From Dehalococcoidales bacterium (GTDB lineage: Bacteria > Chloroflexota > Dehalococcoidia > Dehalococcoidales > GCA-2688105): a stretch of 33,203 nucleotides of DNA. The position numbers and the translations under genes were made by a program. Under the pieces are notes generated by a model. It made no database searches and was not told the origin of the DNA. It was given only the letters and a program-made list of their open reading frames with translations. Shown in pieces: positions 30,440 to 33,203 of the stretch (position 1 is its first letter; each line of letters starts with the position of its first letter). Location: assembly GCA_030640255.1 (NCBI GenBank), contig DAOWJS010000103.1, positions 1 through 33,203 on the forward strand, read 5' to 3'.

Positions 30440-30940
30440 ATGAAAAAAGCTATCGTGGTCGGGCTGGCATTAATTCTGATGCTTTCGTTTGTAATTTCAT
30501 GCGGGATACCTCAGGAAGAATATGACAAGGTAAGCAGTGACCTTGCCGCCGCTCAGACGCAGATTCAATCGCTGCAAGATGACTTGACCGCAGCTCAGGC
30601 ACAAGTTCAATCGCTGCAAGGTGATTTGGCTGAAGCCCAGGCACAAATTCAGCCCCTGCAAGACGACAAAGAGGCTGCCGAGGAAAAGCGTGCCCAAGCA
30701 TTGGCTTATGCCGAGTATTTGGATATACTTCTGTATTCACTTTTTGAGGAAGCTGGGCTTACTCCCCGCTTCGCATTTGAAGATGAAATTGATTGGATGA
30801 TAGAGCTAAAAACTAGAGCCGACGACATAGGAGATGCCGAGCTAAGTAATTACCTTAAGGAACTAGAGCAACGCAGTGAAGCAGCAATGGAGCGGATGTG
30901 GCAGTATTGCTTGGATAGAATAGAGAAAGCCCTAAAGTGA
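30440..30940 (+). CDS. Coiled-coil lipoprotein
   Basis: A 166-residue secreted lipoprotein. The signal peptide ends in lipobox VISC with C21 for lipidation; the mature chain begins GIPQEEYDKVSSDL. Residues 34-75 are three near-identical 14-residue units (DLAAAQTQIQSLQD, DLTAAQAQVQSLQG, DLAEAQAQIQPLQD) with heptad spacing, predicted to form an alpha-helical coiled coil. A mostly helical domain follows (about 85-166). ATG 30440 follows GGAGG at about 30425-30429. I know of no specific function; Lpp-like or spacer roles are only analogies. Encoded within the accessory insert between ispG and proS. Confidence 0.8.
   Translation: MKKAIVVGLALILMLSFVISCGIPQEEYDKVSSDLAAAQTQIQSLQDDLTAAQAQVQSLQGDLAEAQAQIQPLQDDKEAAEEKRAQALAYAEYLDILLYSLFEEAGLTPRFAFEDEIDWMIELKTRADDIGDAELSNYLKELEQRSEAAMERMWQYCLDRIEKALK
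30539..30664 (+). repeat. Three tandem 42-nt units inside the lipoprotein gene
   Basis: Three in-frame 42-nt units encode the 14-residue coiled-coil repeats; the strings TCAATCGCTGCAAG recur exactly between units 1 and 2. Copy number could vary by slippage without changing frame. Confidence 0.8.
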
Positions 30941-30956
30941 ACGGATTCTCATTGAG

Positions 30957-31122
30957 TTTTGCCTCTCTCTAGAATCTCTTCCTAATAGGGGTTTAAGGGG
31001 CGGAGCCCCTCTTGTAAAACCCTAAATCCTAAACCCTAAATCCTAAACCCTAGGGATTTGAATTTTGAGCTTGTTTAGTCCTTCACCTGTGAAGGATTAG
31101 AAATTAGAATTTGTGATTTCAC
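30957..31122. repeat. Composite repeat block downstream of the lipoprotein gene
   Basis: Bases 30957-31010 match 28035-28088 at 50 of 54 positions and end in hairpin AGGGGC-GGA-GCCCCT (30996-31010). Bases 31020-31052 are 2.4 copies of CCCTAAATCCTAAA. Bases 31051-31122 are an AT-rich repeat that matches the reverse complement of 20913-20969, but interrupted by a 15-nt insertion forming TCCTTCAC-CT-GTGAAGGA (31079-31096). No gene is present. Confidence 0.8.
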
Positions 31123-31129
31123 CAAAAGA

Positions 31130-31209
31130 GGGGGTGAGCTAGAAAGAATCCAAACTACTAGAATAAACTTGCTCACTATGGTTTAATACCTCAAGTTGTC
31201 CTACTGCCT
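31130..31209 (+). repeat. 80-bp duplicated leader, copy 2
   Basis: GGGGGTGAGCTAGAAAGAAT through TACTGCCT, aligned gap-free with 30309-30388 (66 of 80 identical). It ends 25 nt before the small membrane-protein gene. Copies 1 and 2 both stand directly before a gene in the same orientation. Confidence 0.7.
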
Positions 31210-31234
31210 GTAATTTAAAAAGAAGGAGAACAAA

Positions 31235-31573
31235 ATGGAGAGAACATGGAAACCGACCACTGCCGGCATCTTGACCATAGTTGCCGGGGTTTTCAATTTG
31301 ATTGCGGGTATAACTCTTGCCTGTGTAGGCACAGATTGCTTAGGTCCACTTACCGGCTTTACAGTTGCCGGGGTTATGTGGTTCGGGGTAATTGGTACGC
31401 CATTAATTATTATCGGGATAGTCGCCATAGTAGGTGGTATCTTTGCTTTGAGGAGAAGAGTCTGGGGGCTGGCGCTGGCTGGAGCCATTTGCGCCCTCTT
31501 CCCACCGCCTATTATCGCCTTGGGGCTATTGTCTATTATATTCCTAGCCCTATCAAAAGAGGAGTTTGCCTAG
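31235..31573 (+). CDS. Small multi-spanning membrane protein (DUF4064-like)
   Basis: A 112-residue hydrophobic protein starting at ATG 31235 behind AGAAGGAG. Three or four membrane segments: about 8-30 (TAGILTIVAGVFNLIAGITL), 43-70 (FTVAGVMWFGVIGTPLIIIG continuing to a glycine-rich stretch), and 77-107. A short extracytoplasmic loop has two cysteines (CVGTDC). The pattern of KPTTAGILTIVAG...GVFALRRRVWGLALAGAICA is common in small uncharacterised membrane proteins of the DUF4064 sort; the function is unknown. It shares its upstream 80 bp with the lipoprotein gene. Confidence 0.75.
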   Translation: MERTWKPTTAGILTIVAGVFNLIAGITLACVGTDCLGPLTGFTVAGVMWFGVIGTPLIIIGIVAIVGGIFALRRRVWGLALAGAICALFPPPIIALGLLSIIFLALSKEEFA

Positions 31574-31596
31574 AGTCAATTAGCGGTAAATGAAAA

Positions 31597-33203
31597 GTGC
31601 GGATATCAAAGCTATTTGGTAAGACACAGAGAGAGGTGCCGGCTGAGGCAGAGACAGCCAGCCACCAGCTACTGCTAAGAGCCGGAATGATACATCAGGT
31701 AGCCGCCGGGGTATATTCCTATTTGCCCTTAGCCTGGAGGGTGCTCAAGAAAATAGAGAATATAATCCGTGACGAGATGGATAAAGCCGGCGGGCAGGAG
31801 CTACTGCTCCCCGTTCTCCAGCCTCTAGAGTTGTGGCAGGAAACCGGACGAGACCTCGCCTTTGGCAAAAGCCTGTTTATCCTCTCTGACCGTAGAGACC
31901 GCAAGCTAGCCCTGGGACCAACCCATGAGGAGGTCATCACCCGACTGGTTAGCCACAATGCTAAGAGCTACCGTGACCTGCCCCTACTACTGTATCAGAT
32001 TCAGACCAAGTTTCGTGATGAGCCTCGCCCCAGAGGCGGACTGATACGAGTTCGCGAGTTCACCATGAAAGACCTCTATAGCTTTGATACTGATGAAGAG
32101 GGATTAAGCCAGAGCTACGACAAGATGCTCAAGGCATACCAGAATGTCTACACTCGCTGTGGTCTGCCTACCTTACTCGTTGAAGCCGATAGTGGCGCTA
32201 TCGGCGGCAAGGATTCCCACGAGTTTATGGTTATCACCGAAACTGGTGAGGACGAAATTATCTATTGCCCCGGTTGCCAGTATGCGGCTAATGCTGATAA
32301 GGCTCAGAGCATCAAGGATAAGTTAGCCGACGAGACGCTGTTACCCCTGGAAGAGGTTAACACCCCGGGTATGACCACAATTGAACAGGTATCACGTTTC
32401 CTGGGAGTACCGCAAAGCCACACCCTTAAAGCGGTATTCTATACCGCCGACGGTGAGCTAACCTTCGTGATTATCAGGGGCGACCTTGAGGTAAACGAGG
32501 TAAAGCTGAAAAACACCCTGCACTGTGTCGAGCTCCGCCTGGCTACTGAAGCCAAGGTGATAGAAAGTGGAATAGTCGCCGGCTCAGCCTCTCCTATAGG
32601 GAGCAGTGGTATCAAGATTATTGCTGACGACTCCATAACCTCAGGGGCAAACTTTGTTGCTGGCGCCAATAAACCAGATACCCACTTTAGAAATGTCAAC
32701 TACCCAAGGGATTTTAAGGTTGACCTGGTAATTGATATTGCTCGAGCTCGTGCCGGAGATAAATGCCCTAGATGTGGAGGTAAACTATCATCGGCGCACG
32801 GCATTGAGGTCGGGCACGTCTTCAAACTGGGCACCTTCCTCAGTGAAAAATTGGGTGCCTTCTTCACTAACGACGAGGGCATATCCCATCCGATTGTTAT
32901 GGGGTGCTATGGCATAGGTCTGGGCAGATTGTTAGCTGCTGTCATAGAACAGAACCATGATGATAAGGGCATTATCTGGCCGCTAACTATTGCTCCCTAT
33001 CATATCTACCTTTGTTCGCTGTATGGGGAAGGCTCTAAGGTTTCAGAAGTTGCTGAAAAACTGTATTCTGAGCTTGAGGCTGAGGGTTTAGAGGTGCTTT
33101 TTGACGACCGCCAAGAGTCCCCCGGGGTAAAATTCAACGATGCCGACCTTCTGGGGATACCTATCCGGGTTACCATTAGTCCTCGCACCCTTAAAAGTAA
33201 CAG
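31597..33203 (+). CDS. proS: Prolyl-tRNA synthetase, bacterial type (3' end beyond window)
   Basis: 535 complete codons are visible and the frame is still open at the window end; about 30 more residues are expected. GTG 31597 is the best start because it gives MRISKLFGKTQRE, the normal N-terminus; only a weak ribosome site precedes it, 23 nt after the membrane-protein stop. Class II motifs: GMIHQVAAGVYSYLPLAWRV, motif 2 region RDEPRPRGGLIRVREFTMKD, and GCYGIGLGRLLAA near 435. The inserted editing domain of bacterial ProRS (about 225-395) is present, flanked by CPGC and CPRCGGK. It charges tRNA-Pro with proline. Confidence 0.96.
   Translation, partial: MRISKLFGKTQREVPAEAETASHQLLLRAGMIHQVAAGVYSYLPLAWRVLKKIENIIRDEMDKAGGQELLLPVLQPLELWQETGRDLAFGKSLFILSDRRDRKLALGPTHEEVITRLVSHNAKSYRDLPLLLYQIQTKFRDEPRPRGGLIRVREFTMKDLYSFDTDEEGLSQSYDKMLKAYQNVYTRCGLPTLLVEADSGAIGGKDSHEFMVITETGEDEIIYCPGCQYAANADKAQSIKDKLADETLLPLEEVNTPGMTTIEQVSRFLGVPQSHTLKAVFYTADGELTFVIIRGDLEVNEVKLKNTLHCVELRLATEAKVIESGIVAGSASPIGSSGIKIIADDSITSGANFVAGANKPDTHFRNVNYPRDFKVDLVIDIARARAGDKCPRCGGKLSSAHGIEVGHVFKLGTFLSEKLGAFFTNDEGISHPIVMGCYGIGLGRLLAAVIEQNHDDKGIIWPLTIAPYHIYLCSLYGEGSKVSEVAEKLYSELEAEGLEVLFDDRQESPGVKFNDADLLGIPIRVTISPRTLKSN

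Noticed and set aside
20826..31137. CRISPR array
   Set aside because: The repeats are irregularly spaced, differ in sequence and contain internal perfect hairpins; there are no uniform spacers and no cas genes.
31246..31593. Cysteine-rich 115-residue frame overlapping the small membrane protein
   Set aside because: Out-of-frame translation of the DUF4064-like gene; it lacks its own ribosome site and the other frame has clear membrane-protein character.

Overview
This window most likely comes from a Chloroflexota bacterium of the Dehalococcoidia type. The inference rests on four things: the gene order rpsB-tsf-pyrH-frr-uppS-cdsA-dxr-rseP-ispG-(insert)-proS, which I recall from Dehalococcoides-like genomes; a short 167-residue EF-Ts; anaerobe-style Fe-S maturation genes; and liv and opp import systems with lipoprotein-type binding proteins. 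Start codons are mixed (ATG, GTG, TTG), usually behind GGAGG-type ribosome binding sites. No database search was possible, so the taxonomic call is an inference.

Positions 1-5026 hold a tight + strand operon: a CoA-disulfide-reductase-like flavoprotein, an FmdB zinc ribbon, a NifX-like cofactor-binding protein, an Mrp-type P-loop ATPase that lacks the usual C-terminal CxxC, a NifU/IscU-like scaffold, MobB, a 29-residue stump of a J-domain protein, and a radical SAM enzyme. Together they look like a metal-cofactor (Fe-S, possibly Mo) assembly and maturation module with a redox partner.

Positions 5027-13460 contain several scars. A degraded serine-recombinase C-terminus reads into tRNA-Lys(UUU). 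Next to it is a chimeric relic on the minus strand that joins the N-terminus of a hydrogenase-type small subunit to the C-terminus of HypB. Between the scars lie intact nadE (minus strand) and a complete branched-chain amino-acid-type importer, livHMGF-livK, followed by a decayed livK-like fragment and a terminator. At the right edge, tRNA-Lys(CUU) is followed directly by a truncated tyrosine integrase. Both tRNA-Lys genes therefore carry recombinase remnants of different families, which suggests past island insertion and loss.

Positions 13461-20745 hold htpX, whose product carries a canonical EF-hand loop, followed closely by a peptide/nickel-type ABC importer, oppABCDF, and a small minus-strand gene of unknown function.

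Positions 20746-33203 hold the translation, cell-envelope and isoprenoid operon (rpsB through ispG) with a good promoter in front of rpsB. Between ispG and proS is an accessory insert: a pentapeptide-repeat/ion-channel fusion, a coiled-coil lipoprotein and a small membrane protein. The intergenic spaces of this right-hand third are filled with a family of perfect GC-rich hairpins (GGGGC-NNN-GCCCC and C/T-rich against A/G-rich arms), an AT-rich repeat present in two inverted copies, and an 80-bp leader duplicated upstream of the lipoprotein and membrane-protein genes. None of these repeats was seen in the left 20 kb. The window ends inside proS.
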